From Pseudomonadota bacterium (GTDB lineage: Bacteria > Pseudomonadota > Gammaproteobacteria > Xanthomonadales > Xanthomonadaceae): a stretch of DNA of 64,000 bases. Below the pieces are notes generated by a model, which saw nothing but the letters and a program-made list of their open reading frames with translations, was not told the origin of the DNA and did no database searches. Shown here in pieces: positions 35,488-42,901 of this stretch. Within the stretch, counting starts at the first letter, position 1; each line of letters opens with the position of its first letter. A program made the position numbers and the translations under genes. The stretch is taken from positions 37,315 to 101,314 of the forward strand of contig JAEZYE010000007.1 in the NCBI GenBank assembly GCA_023419315.1, written 5' to 3'.

Positions 35488-36483
35488 ATGCAACTTGTGT
35501 GTCCCGCCGGCAACCTGCCGGCCCTGCGAACCGCGATCGATGCCGGCGCAGATGCGGTCTATGCGGGTTTCCGCGACCAGACCAACGCCCGCGCCTTTCC
35601 CGGCCTGAATTTCGACGACGACGAACTGCGCGAAGGCATCGCCTATGCGCACGCGCGCGGACGCCAGGTGTATCTGGCGCTGAACACCTATCCGGACAGC
35701 GGGCGGCTGCCGATCTGGCATCGCGCCGTCGATCACGCGGCCGAACTCGGTGCCGACGCGATCATCGCGGCGGAGATGGGGGTGCTCGACTACGCATGCC
35801 GCCATCATCCGCAGCTGCCGCGGCACCTGTCCGTGCAGGGTTCGGCGACCACTGCGCCCGCGTTGCGCTATGCCTTCGAACGCTTCGGCATCGCGCGTGC
35901 GGTATTGCCACGCGTGCTGTCGGTGCAGCAGGTCGAACGCCTGTGCCAGACCTCGCCGGTGCCGCTGGAAGTGTTCGCCTTCGGCAGTTTGTGCATCATG
36001 GTCGAGGGCCGCTGCCAGTTGTCCAGCTATGTCACCGGTGTGTCACCGAACCGGCATGGCGTCTGCTCGCCGGCCTCGTTCGTGCGCTGGGAGGAACACG
36101 CCGACGAGCAGCGCACGGTGCGGCTCAACGGGGTGCTTATCGATCGCTTCGACGCGACCGAGCCGGCAGGCTATCCGACCGTCTGCAAGGGGCGTTACGC
36201 AGTGGGCGGAAACATCTTCCACGCGCTGGAAGAACCGACCAGCCTAAATACGCTGTCGCTGCTTCCGCGCCTGGCCGAAGCCGGCGTGGTCGCGCTGAAG
36301 ATCGAAGGACGCCAGCGCGGCGCCGCCTACGTCGGCAGCGTTGCACGCACCTGGCGCGCGGCGATCGACGCCCATGCCAAGGGCGCGCCGTGGCAGATGC
36401 GGCCGGAGTGGGAGCAGACGCTCGCCGCGCACGCCGAAGGCCAACAGACGACGCTGGGGGCGTATCACCGTGCCTGGCATTGA
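35488..36483 (+). CDS. ubiU: UbiU, O2-independent ubiquinone hydroxylation protein (U32 family)
   Basis: 331 residues, peptidase-U32-like TIM barrel. Four cysteines that ligate the 4Fe-4S cluster in E. coli UbiU are present at C169, C176, C193 and C233 (SLC, GRC, HGVC, PTVCKGRY). With UbiV it hydroxylates ubiquinone precursors without oxygen, using prephenate as the hydroxyl donor in E. coli. GAGG precedes the ATG at 35488. UbiV starts 5 bases after the stop. Confidence 0.94.
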   Translation: MQLVCPAGNLPALRTAIDAGADAVYAGFRDQTNARAFPGLNFDDDELREGIAYAHARGRQVYLALNTYPDSGRLPIWHRAVDHAAELGADAIIAAEMGVLDYACRHHPQLPRHLSVQGSATTAPALRYAFERFGIARAVLPRVLSVQQVERLCQTSPVPLEVFAFGSLCIMVEGRCQLSSYVTGVSPNRHGVCSPASFVRWEEHADEQRTVRLNGVLIDRFDATEPAGYPTVCKGRYAVGGNIFHALEEPTSLNTLSLLPRLAEAGVVALKIEGRQRGAAYVGSVARTWRAAIDAHAKGAPWQMRPEWEQTLAAHAEGQQTTLGAYHRAWH

Positions 36484-36487
36484 CGCG

Positions 36488-37375
36488 ATGAAACTCAGCC
36501 TCGGGCCGCTGCAGTATTTCTGGCCGCGCGAACAGGTGCTGGCGTTCTACCGGCAGGCCGCGCAGTGGCCGCTCGACATCCTCTACCTGGGCGAGACGGT
36601 GTGCAGCAAGCGTCGCGAACTGCGCACGCGTGACTGGCTGGCGCTGGCGGAGGAGCTGGCCGAGAGCGGCAAGCAGATCGTGCTCTCGTCACTGGCGCTG
36701 ATTGAAGCCGAGTCGGAACTGGGCGCCGTGGTGCGGCTCGCCGAGAATGGGCGCTTCCTGCTGGAGGCCAATGATCTGTCGGCAGTGCAGCTGTGCCGCG
36801 AACGCAAGTTGCCGTTCGTCGCCGGGCCGACGCTCAATGTCTACAACCACGTCACGCTCGGCCTGTTGATCGAGGACGGTCTGGTGCGCTGGGTGCCGGG
36901 CGTGGAGCAGGGACGCACGCTGCTGCGGGACATCCGCGATGGCATCGAGCAGGACGGTCGCGCGATGCCCGAACTGGAAGTCCTGGCGTGGGGGCGACTG
37001 CCGCTGGCGTACTCGGCGCGCTGCTTCACCGCGCGTGCGCTGAACCTGCCCAAGGATGTCTGCGGCTTCCGCTGCATCGAATACCCGGACGGCATGCCGC
37101 TGGCCACGCGCGAAGATCAGTCCTTCATGATCATCAACGGCGTGCAGGTGCAGGGTTCGGAAATCATCGACATGGCCCCCGAACGCGACGAACTGATCGC
37201 CAGCGGCGTGGACATCCTTCGCCTGTCGCCGCAGGTCGAGGACATGCACGCGGTGGTCGATCACTTCCATCGCATGCTGCGTTCACCCGTCGCGCCGCCG
37301 CGACTGGGCGCACGCAACGGTTACTGGCACGGCGAGCCGGGCAAGGCTTCGCTGGTGCGTTCGATGCTGGAATGA
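36488..37375 (+). CDS. ubiV: UbiV, O2-independent ubiquinone hydroxylation protein (U32 family)
   Basis: 295 residues, partner of UbiU. The four cluster cysteines are at C39 (GETVCSKRRE), C179 (SARC), C192 and C196 (DVCGFRC), almost exactly the E. coli UbiV positions. Start ATG 36488 lies 5 bases after ubiU; the open frame back to 36341 is inside ubiU. Last gene of the ubiD-ubiU-ubiV operon, closed by a strong stem-loop. Confidence 0.94.
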   Translation: MKLSLGPLQYFWPREQVLAFYRQAAQWPLDILYLGETVCSKRRELRTRDWLALAEELAESGKQIVLSSLALIEAESELGAVVRLAENGRFLLEANDLSAVQLCRERKLPFVAGPTLNVYNHVTLGLLIEDGLVRWVPGVEQGRTLLRDIRDGIEQDGRAMPELEVLAWGRLPLAYSARCFTARALNLPKDVCGFRCIEYPDGMPLATREDQSFMIINGVQVQGSEIIDMAPERDELIASGVDILRLSPQVEDMHAVVDHFHRMLRSPVAPPRLGARNGYWHGEPGKASLVRSMLE

Positions 37376-37397
37376 ACGAGGCGGGATTGAAGCGAGG

Positions 37398-37432
37398 CCC
37401 GCGCGGCTGTCCAGCGTGACAGCCGCGGCGGG
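37398..37432. terminator. Stem-loop between convergent ubiV and nadB
   Basis: GCGGCTGTC and GACAGCCGC form a perfect 9-bp stem around CAGCGT, extended by CCCGC and GCGGG with one bulged base. It fills the 59-base gap between convergent genes and could serve both; there is no long T run. Confidence 0.55.
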
Positions 37433-37434
37433 AA

Positions 37435-38880
37435 TCAGCCGAGCGAGTCGCTGCGGAAATGCGCGCCCAGGCTGATGCGCCGCTGCCGTGCGGCGGCGAG
37501 CATGCGCAGGATCAGTTGCGATTGCCAGGCGCGCGACAGTTCGCGGTCGTCGCGGATCAGCTGTTCGGCATGCGCCATGGTGGCCTCGTCGCGAATCGGA
37601 CCCAGTGCGCGCCACGCCTGTTTGCGCAGCGTCGCCAGTTGCGCTTCGTCCGCGGCCGCGCCACGTTCGACCCAGCGACCGCCCTCGGCCCCGTGCGCGC
37701 GGCGGACATGCACGAGGCTGCGGCCGAGACGGCGACCGAACACGACGCCCTCGAGCAGCGAATTGCTCGCCAGTCGATTCGCGCCATGCACACCGTTGCA
37801 CGCCGCTTCGCCCACCGCATACAGGCCGGGCACGCTGGTGCGGCCATCCAGATCCACGGCGATCCCGCCCATGTGGAAATGTGCGGCCGGCGTCACCGGA
37901 ATCCGCTGCGCGCGCGGGTCGATTCCGTGCTGGCGACAGATGCCGTAGACCGTCGGGAACTGCATCAGCCATTCGTTCTGCAGATGCGTGGCGTCCAGCC
38001 AGACGCGCTGGCCGCGCTGCTGTACTTCCCAGACGCGGCGGGCGACGCGATCACGCGGCGCCAGATCACCGAGTGGATGATGGCCTTCCATCAGCAGTTG
38101 CCCGTGATCGTCGAACAGGCGCGCGCCCGCGCCGCGCAGCGCTTCGGTGATCAACGGCAGCGCGCCGGTCACCGGCACTTGCAATGCGGTGGGATGGAAC
38201 TGCATGAACTCGATGTCGCGCGCACCCGCGCCTGCGGCGAGCGCCAGCGCCAGCCCGTTGCCGTCCGCGCCCGAAGGATTGGTGCTGGCGGCGAACAATG
38301 CGCCACAGCCCCCAGTGGCGAGCACGACTTCGGACACGTCGATGTCCTCGCGCGTTCCGGTCTCGTCGCGCAGGCGTGCACCGTTGATGCCGTTGTCGTC
38401 CACACGCAGCGCATCCAGTTGCCACGGCGCGCACAGGCGGATGTGCGGCGCCTGTTCTGCGACGCCCAGCAGGGCGGCCAGCAGTGACGCGCCACTGGCG
38501 TCGCCGCCGGCATGCACGACGCGGTGGCGGTGATGGCCGCCTTCGCGCGCGAGCAGGAAATCCGGGCCCTGGAGATCGAACGGAACGCCCTGCAACTGCA
38601 GCCAGCGCACGGCCAACGGCGCGTGTCCGACCAGATGGTGGACGGCGTCGTAATCGTTGTGATGCGCGCCGGCCACCAGCGTGTCCTGCGCATGATCGGC
38701 CGGTGTGTCACCGCGACCGAGCGCGGCGGCGATGCCACCCTGCGCCAGCGCCGTGCACGCGCCCGTGCCGGGCGGCGCACGGCCGATCAGCATCACCGGG
38801 CGAGGAGCGGCCGACAATGCGACGCTGAGGCCGGCAACGCCGCAGCCGATGATCAGCAGGGGACGTTCGTCCGCACTCAT
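37435..38880 (-). CDS. nadB: L-aspartate oxidase
   Basis: First step of de novo NAD synthesis: aspartate to iminoaspartate. 481 residues with the FAD motif IGCGVAGLSVALS, the ALAQGGIAAAL loop, HTAL-like GHHRHRVVHAGGDASG, and the FMQFHPTAL and SNSLLEGVVFG motifs of the succinate dehydrogenase/fumarate reductase flavoprotein family. The enzyme can use fumarate instead of oxygen as electron acceptor, so it works in anoxia. It overlaps nadA by 4 bases. Confidence 0.94.
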   Translation of the reverse strand: MSADERPLLIIGCGVAGLSVALSAAPRPVMLIGRAPPGTGACTALAQGGIAAALGRGDTPADHAQDTLVAGAHHNDYDAVHHLVGHAPLAVRWLQLQGVPFDLQGPDFLLAREGGHHRHRVVHAGGDASGASLLAALLGVAEQAPHIRLCAPWQLDALRVDDNGINGARLRDETGTREDIDVSEVVLATGGCGALFAASTNPSGADGNGLALALAAGAGARDIEFMQFHPTALQVPVTGALPLITEALRGAGARLFDDHGQLLMEGHHPLGDLAPRDRVARRVWEVQQRGQRVWLDATHLQNEWLMQFPTVYGICRQHGIDPRAQRIPVTPAAHFHMGGIAVDLDGRTSVPGLYAVGEAACNGVHGANRLASNSLLEGVVFGRRLGRSLVHVRRAHGAEGGRWVERGAAADEAQLATLRKQAWRALGPIRDEATMAHAEQLIRDDRELSRAWQSQLILRMLAAARQRRISLGAHFRSDSLG

Positions 38881-39896
38881 ACGCGATCGCGCCGTCCCAC
38901 GGCCAGCATGCGTTCCAGCGCCGCGCGCGCACGCACCGAAACGTCTTCGGGGACATGCACTTCGTGGCGCATGTCGCGCAGGCAATCGAAGATGTTCGGC
39001 AGCGTGATCCGCTTCATGTGCGGACACAGGTTGCAGGGCTTGATGAACTCGACGTTGGGGAAGCGCGACTTCAGGTTGTCGGCCATCGAGCATTCGGTGA
39101 TGAGCGCCACGCGCGCGGGCTGTTCGCGCTCCAGCCAGGCGCCCATCGCCGTGGTCGATCCGACGAAGTCCGCCTCTTCCTGCACTTCCGGCGGGCACTC
39201 GGGATGCGCGACGACGCGGGCGTCGAACTGTTCGCGCACGTGCCGTGCCTGCGAGCGGGTGAAGCGTTCGTGCACTTCGCAACGACCGTCCCACAGGACG
39301 AGCTCGACGCCGGTCTGCTCGGCGACGTGATGGCCGAGGAATGCATCGGGCAGGAAGATGACGCGCTCGGCGTTCATGGCTTCGACCACCTGCACGGCGT
39401 TGGCCGATGTGCAGCAGGCGTCGGATTCGGCCTTCACGGCGGCGCTGGTGTTGACGTAGCTGACCACCGGCGCGCCGGGATACTGCGCGCGCAGGCGGCG
39501 CACGTCGTCGGCGGTGATCGAGCTGGCGAGCGAGCAGCCGGCTTCCGGATCCGGGATCAGCACGCGGCGATCCGGCGCGAGGATCTTCGCGGTCTCGGCC
39601 ATGAAGTGTACGCCGCACAGGACGATGGTTTCGGCGTCGCAATTCGCGGCGGCCTGCGCGAGCGCCAGCGAATCGCCGGTCACATCGGCCACGCCGTGGA
39701 AGATTTCAGGCGACTGGTAGCTGTGCGCCATGATCACCGCACCACGCTCGCGCTTGAGCATCTGGATCGCATCGATCCACGGCAGGTGCAGCGGCCATTC
39801 CAGGCACGGCACGGCGTCGCCGACGCGCTCGGTCACGTGGGCGTAGCGTTGTTCGAGTTCCTCGCTCCAGCGGGGCACCACGGACGCCGCGCTCAT
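38877..39896 (-). CDS. nadA: Quinolinate synthase A
   Basis: Condenses iminoaspartate with dihydroxyacetone phosphate to quinolinate using an oxygen-sensitive 4Fe-4S cluster. 339 residues with IMAHSYQSPEI near the start, CGVHFMAETAKIL containing the first cluster Cys, HPECPPEV, and the final CNLCPHMKRITL. Start overlaps the UbiT stop by 4 bases (ATGA), so the order of transcription is CM-ubiT, nadA, nadB. Confidence 0.95.
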   Translation of the reverse strand: MSAASVVPRWSEELEQRYAHVTERVGDAVPCLEWPLHLPWIDAIQMLKRERGAVIMAHSYQSPEIFHGVADVTGDSLALAQAAANCDAETIVLCGVHFMAETAKILAPDRRVLIPDPEAGCSLASSITADDVRRLRAQYPGAPVVSYVNTSAAVKAESDACCTSANAVQVVEAMNAERVIFLPDAFLGHHVAEQTGVELVLWDGRCEVHERFTRSQARHVREQFDARVVAHPECPPEVQEEADFVGSTTAMGAWLEREQPARVALITECSMADNLKSRFPNVEFIKPCNLCPHMKRITLPNIFDCLRDMRHEVHVPEDVSVRARAALERMLAVGRRDRV

Positions 39897-40732
39897 GCGT
39901 TCGCTCCGCGTCGGCCGCGGTATTGATCACGTGCTTCGCGCAGCAGCCGGCTGCCCCGCTGCAACACGATGCGCGACGCCAGCGGCAGGCTTTCCCACGG
40001 CAGGCGGTCGAGCAGGTTGCGCAGCAGCAGGCCGAGTTCGGTATCGCCAGTGAGCTTCAGGCGACGCTGGAAGAACAGCGTGTCCGCGTCTTCCTGGCGA
40101 CTGGCCAGTAACAGCAGATCAGTGGCGCTGCCGCTGACGGTGGCTTCGGCATCGCCATCGGCGATGAGCACGCGGCCGTCGCGCAGTTCCAGCGTCCAGC
40201 GCACATCCAGATCATCGACGTGGATGCCGAGTCGGCGGTGCGCGATCGGCTCGAGTGCCCTGCGTGCTTCCGGCGATGCCAGGGCGGCGGTCAGTGCACG
40301 CAACAGCAGCTTCGCCTGCCAGGCGTCCGGCACCGCTTTCAGGGCGCTGCGCCAGCGCCGCGGCGGCGGCAGGCAGCGCAGCATCACGCTGCGGGCGAGG
40401 GTCGGGAGCGTTGCGTTCATCGGCGTTTCCGGCAAGTGGGTCGGGTGGGGCATGGAGCGGGATTGATGTCGGTGCGCTTCGCCGATCAGCAGATCGATCA
40501 GGCGCGTGGCGCTGTCCTCGGGCAGGCCGCTGCGCCGCGCGACGCGCCACGCGCGTGCGTGCACCTCGCGCTCGCGCGCGTCGTCGCGCTGCGGACACCC
40601 ATGGCTGCGCTTCATCCGGCCGGCCACGCCGGCCAGGCGCTGCCGCGCGGACAACAGCAGCACCATCGCGTCATCGACGTGATCGATGGCCGCACGCGTG
40701 CCGCGCAGCGTCCACGTGCTCAGCGGCGGCAT
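39893..40732 (-). CDS. ubiT: Chorismate mutase (AroQ) fused to UbiT (SCP2 domain)
   Basis: 279 residues in one uninterrupted frame. Residues 8-90 are a helical AroQ chorismate mutase: LRGTRAAIDHVDDAMVLLL, then ARQRL, GRMKRSHG, RDDARERE and a final HRHQ, so equivalents of the catalytic Arg11, Arg28, Lys39, Arg51/Glu52 and Gln88 of E. coli are present. After a short linker, from the internal ATG at 40420, follows the UbiT accessory protein with its SCP2 lipid-binding domain. A weak GGAA site before 40420 means UbiT could also be made separately. Chorismate mutase makes prephenate, the hydroxyl donor used by UbiU-UbiV, which gives the fusion a plausible logic. Confidence 0.85.
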   Translation of the reverse strand: MPPLSTWTLRGTRAAIDHVDDAMVLLLSARQRLAGVAGRMKRSHGCPQRDDAREREVHARAWRVARRSGLPEDSATRLIDLLIGEAHRHQSRSMPHPTHLPETPMNATLPTLARSVMLRCLPPPRRWRSALKAVPDAWQAKLLLRALTAALASPEARRALEPIAHRRLGIHVDDLDVRWTLELRDGRVLIADGDAEATVSGSATDLLLLASRQEDADTLFFQRRLKLTGDTELGLLLRNLLDRLPWESLPLASRIVLQRGSRLLREARDQYRGRRGANA

Positions 40733-40849
40733 GGCGCACCACGCCGGGCAACCGGACACGCGAAGGCGGGAGTTCCAGCGAAGGACGGCCGCATGACGCT
40801 CGGACTGAGGTGGGGTGCGTGATGTTAGACAGCCGCGGCAACGCCGCCA

Positions 40850-40863
40850 TTGACCCAGATCAA
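40850..40863 (-). promoter_or_regulatory. FNR/ANR/DNR-type box before CM-ubiT
   Basis: On the minus strand TTGAT-CTGG-GTCAA. Its centre lies about 41 bases before a start expected near 40815, with TAACAT (minus strand, 40827-40822) at the -10 position. It also contains the stop codon of the upstream membrane protein gene. Would make CM-ubiT-nadA-nadB anaerobically induced. Confidence 0.75.
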
Positions 40864-42119
40864 GCCGGACCGGGGGCGCCTGCGGGTGGCTGGAAATGCA
40901 GGGCATCGCGCCAGCTCCGCACGACGGCGTGCAGGGTGGCCGCATGCGCGGCGGCAAGTACGAGGCCAGCCAGCGGCACCAGCGTCGGCAGGGCGAGAGC
41001 GGCCAGCAGGAGCATTCCGGAGGCGACGTGCAACCACCACAGGCGACGCTTGTGTGCTTCCTCCATCAGCCTTCCGACCCCCGGCACGCGCACGCCGCGC
41101 GGATGCCGGCGGCGCAGTTCGATCCAGGCGAGGAAGCCGACGATTTCCACCAGCATGCCGATCACCAGCCAGGGCAGGCCGAGCATCAGCGCCAGCGTGC
41201 CGATCCACGATCCGTGCACTGCGCCATCCAGCGGCAGCAGCGGCGCGATGGCCGCCAGGCCCAGGCACAGCAGCCCGGCGTTCCAGAAGCACCGCAGCGT
41301 CGAATTGCGCGAGCGGGGCGCATTCCATTGCAGCACCGCCAGGGTCATGCACAACAGCAGCACCGGCACGCACAACGTGTAGCGCAGGGCATCGTGCGCC
41401 GGTTGCCGTGTCGCCAGGACGACCGCGCCCAGCGATGCACCGAGAATGGCCCACCACAGCAGCAGCCAGCGCCCGCGCAGCGAACGCGTCCCCTGCAGCA
41501 TGGGCACGGTGATGCTGGCTACCGAGGCCAGCAATCCGACTACCCAGCCGACGATGCCGAACGCCGCATGCAGATCCGCCAACGGCACCAGCAGCCCGCT
41601 GGCGTGACCGGTGAGGATGGCGAGCATGCGTGCGCCCAGCAGCACGGTGACGCACAGGCAGGCCAGCGCCAGCGCAATGCCGGTGCGGGTTGCGCGCGCA
41701 CCGCTGCCGCGAACGAGTGCGTGCACGCCGGTGGCGGCGATCAGCAGCAACGGCGGCAGCAACAGCGCCAGCGCGGCGATCATCCAGCCGCCGCGCGGCC
41801 ACAGGAATGCCGCAAGCAAGGGCACGATGCCGAGGTTGAACAGCACGTGCGTGAGCGGCGCCAGGCGCGCCAGTCGCAGCGGACTGCCCGCGGCGACCGG
41901 CAGGAACTGGTACAGGCTGCCGACCATCGCATTGCCCAGCACGCCGAGCGCGAACACATGCACTAGCACCAACGTGGCGGGCGCCCAGCGCGAGGCCAGC
42001 ACCTGATCGCCGCGCAACAGCAGCCACAGACCTGCCAGCACGCCCCAGCATAGCGCGCTGACCAGGAAACGCAGGGGATGCGAGGGCGGAGGCGCTTGTG
42101 CGAACGCCAGTCCGGTCAT
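40860..42119 (-). CDS. Polytopic membrane protein of the NO-response operon (419 aa)
   Basis: About 11-12 hydrophobic segments with His residues in or beside helices (HVFALGVLGNAMVGSLYQF; HVLFNLGIVPLLAAFLW; DLHAAFGIVGWVVGLLASV; WWLHVASGMLLLAALALP). The pattern of a His-containing helix followed by a helix with FGIVGW recalls haem-copper oxidase subunit I or NnrS-like proteins, but I cannot assign it. Start ATG overlaps the DUF2249 stop (ATGA). Last gene of the nnrS operon. Confidence 0.8.
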   Translation of the reverse strand: MTGLAFAQAPPPSHPLRFLVSALCWGVLAGLWLLLRGDQVLASRWAPATLVLVHVFALGVLGNAMVGSLYQFLPVAAGSPLRLARLAPLTHVLFNLGIVPLLAAFLWPRGGWMIAALALLLPPLLLIAATGVHALVRGSGARATRTGIALALACLCVTVLLGARMLAILTGHASGLLVPLADLHAAFGIVGWVVGLLASVASITVPMLQGTRSLRGRWLLLWWAILGASLGAVVLATRQPAHDALRYTLCVPVLLLCMTLAVLQWNAPRSRNSTLRCFWNAGLLCLGLAAIAPLLPLDGAVHGSWIGTLALMLGLPWLVIGMLVEIVGFLAWIELRRRHPRGVRVPGVGRLMEEAHKRRLWWLHVASGMLLLAALALPTLVPLAGLVLAAAHAATLHAVVRSWRDALHFQPPAGAPGPA

Positions 42120-42370
42120 GCCGCGCGCGGAGGCTCCAGCGCGTCGCGATCATCGGCGTGGCAGATCGCGATGCAGGCGTCGCCGGCCGGCAGATCGTAG
42201 ACGCGATAGGCGTAGCCCCACGCATCGAGCAGCGACATCAGCGGCAACGGCCGGAATGGCGTCAGCGCGACGAGGCGTCGGCCGTTGCCCAGTTCCTGCA
42301 GCGAATCGATGATCCGCTGCATCGGTTCCGGCGGCGAAAGATCGCGCAGGTCCAGTTGCGTCAGGCTCAT
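42116..42370 (-). CDS. DUF2249-family small protein
   Basis: 84 residues with the DUF2249 pattern: LDLRDLSPPEPMQRIIDSLQEL, then LVALTPFRPLPLMSLLD and a Tyr-rich strand. Such domains recur next to nnrS, hemerythrin and NO-reductase genes; related folds occur in TusA/SirA proteins. Overlaps both neighbours by 4 bases, so it is strictly co-translated. Confidence 0.85.
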   Translation of the reverse strand: MSLTQLDLRDLSPPEPMQRIIDSLQELGNGRRLVALTPFRPLPLMSLLDAWGYAYRVYDLPAGDACIAICHADDRDALEPPRAA

Positions 42371-42492
42371 GTCGGCATGTCCTCTTCGGACGGTTCATCG
42401 CAACGCGTGGAAAGGCCCGCCGCATCCAGCGACTCGATCATCCATCCGGCGACGGGGCTGGCGGTATCGGGCATGTCGGGGTGGTCCTGCAT
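42367..42492 (-). CDS. 41-residue ORF coupled to DUF2249
   Basis: ATG at 42492, GAGG 7 bases upstream, stop TGA overlapping the DUF2249 ATG. The peptide is acidic with a central PVAGWMIESLDAAGL helix and one Cys (RCDEPSEED). It fills the gap between the SirB2-like gene (9 bases away) and DUF2249 exactly, which argues for a real small gene. No family known to me. Confidence 0.6.
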   Translation of the reverse strand: MQDHPDMPDTASPVAGWMIESLDAAGLSTRCDEPSEEDMPT

Positions 42493-42501
42493 GGCGTGAC
42501 C

Positions 42502-42897
42502 TCAGAGGAAGTTGAGAATTCCGGCGGGGTGATGGCTGCGCGCGATCGCATACACCTGCACGAAGCAGAGCAGCGCGGCGATGTACAGGGCGATCTGGCG
42601 AGCGCCCCGCGCGGAGGTGCGGAACGTCAGCAGGCCCAGCGCGACATAGGCGACGATGAAACCGACTTTCACCAGCAGCCAGCCATTGGCGAACAGCGCA
42701 GCCGGCAGGACCGTCAGCAACATCATCGCGGCCGTCAGCAGCACGGTGTCGATCGTGTACGACAGATAGCGGACAAGCGCGGCGCGCGGCCAGCGCATGC
42801 CCAGCAACAGCGCGAGGCCGCGCACGGCGAACACGCTGCCGCTGATCATCGCGGTGCTGACGTGGACGAGCTTGATGTCGGGATAGAAGGTAATCAT
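42502..42897 (-). CDS. SirB2-like membrane protein
   Basis: 131 residues, four membrane helices; KLVHVSTAMISGSVFAVRGLALL and YLSYTIDTVLLTAAMML are the SirB2 family pattern. SirB2 homologues are frequent in NO-detoxification operons with NnrS; molecular role unknown. It starts 4 bases after the nnrS stop. Confidence 0.85.
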   Translation of the reverse strand: MITFYPDIKLVHVSTAMISGSVFAVRGLALLLGMRWPRAALVRYLSYTIDTVLLTAAMMLLTVLPAALFANGWLLVKVGFIVAYVALGLLTFRTSARGARQIALYIAALLCFVQVYAIARSHHPAGILNFL

Positions 42898-42901
42898 CGA
42901 A

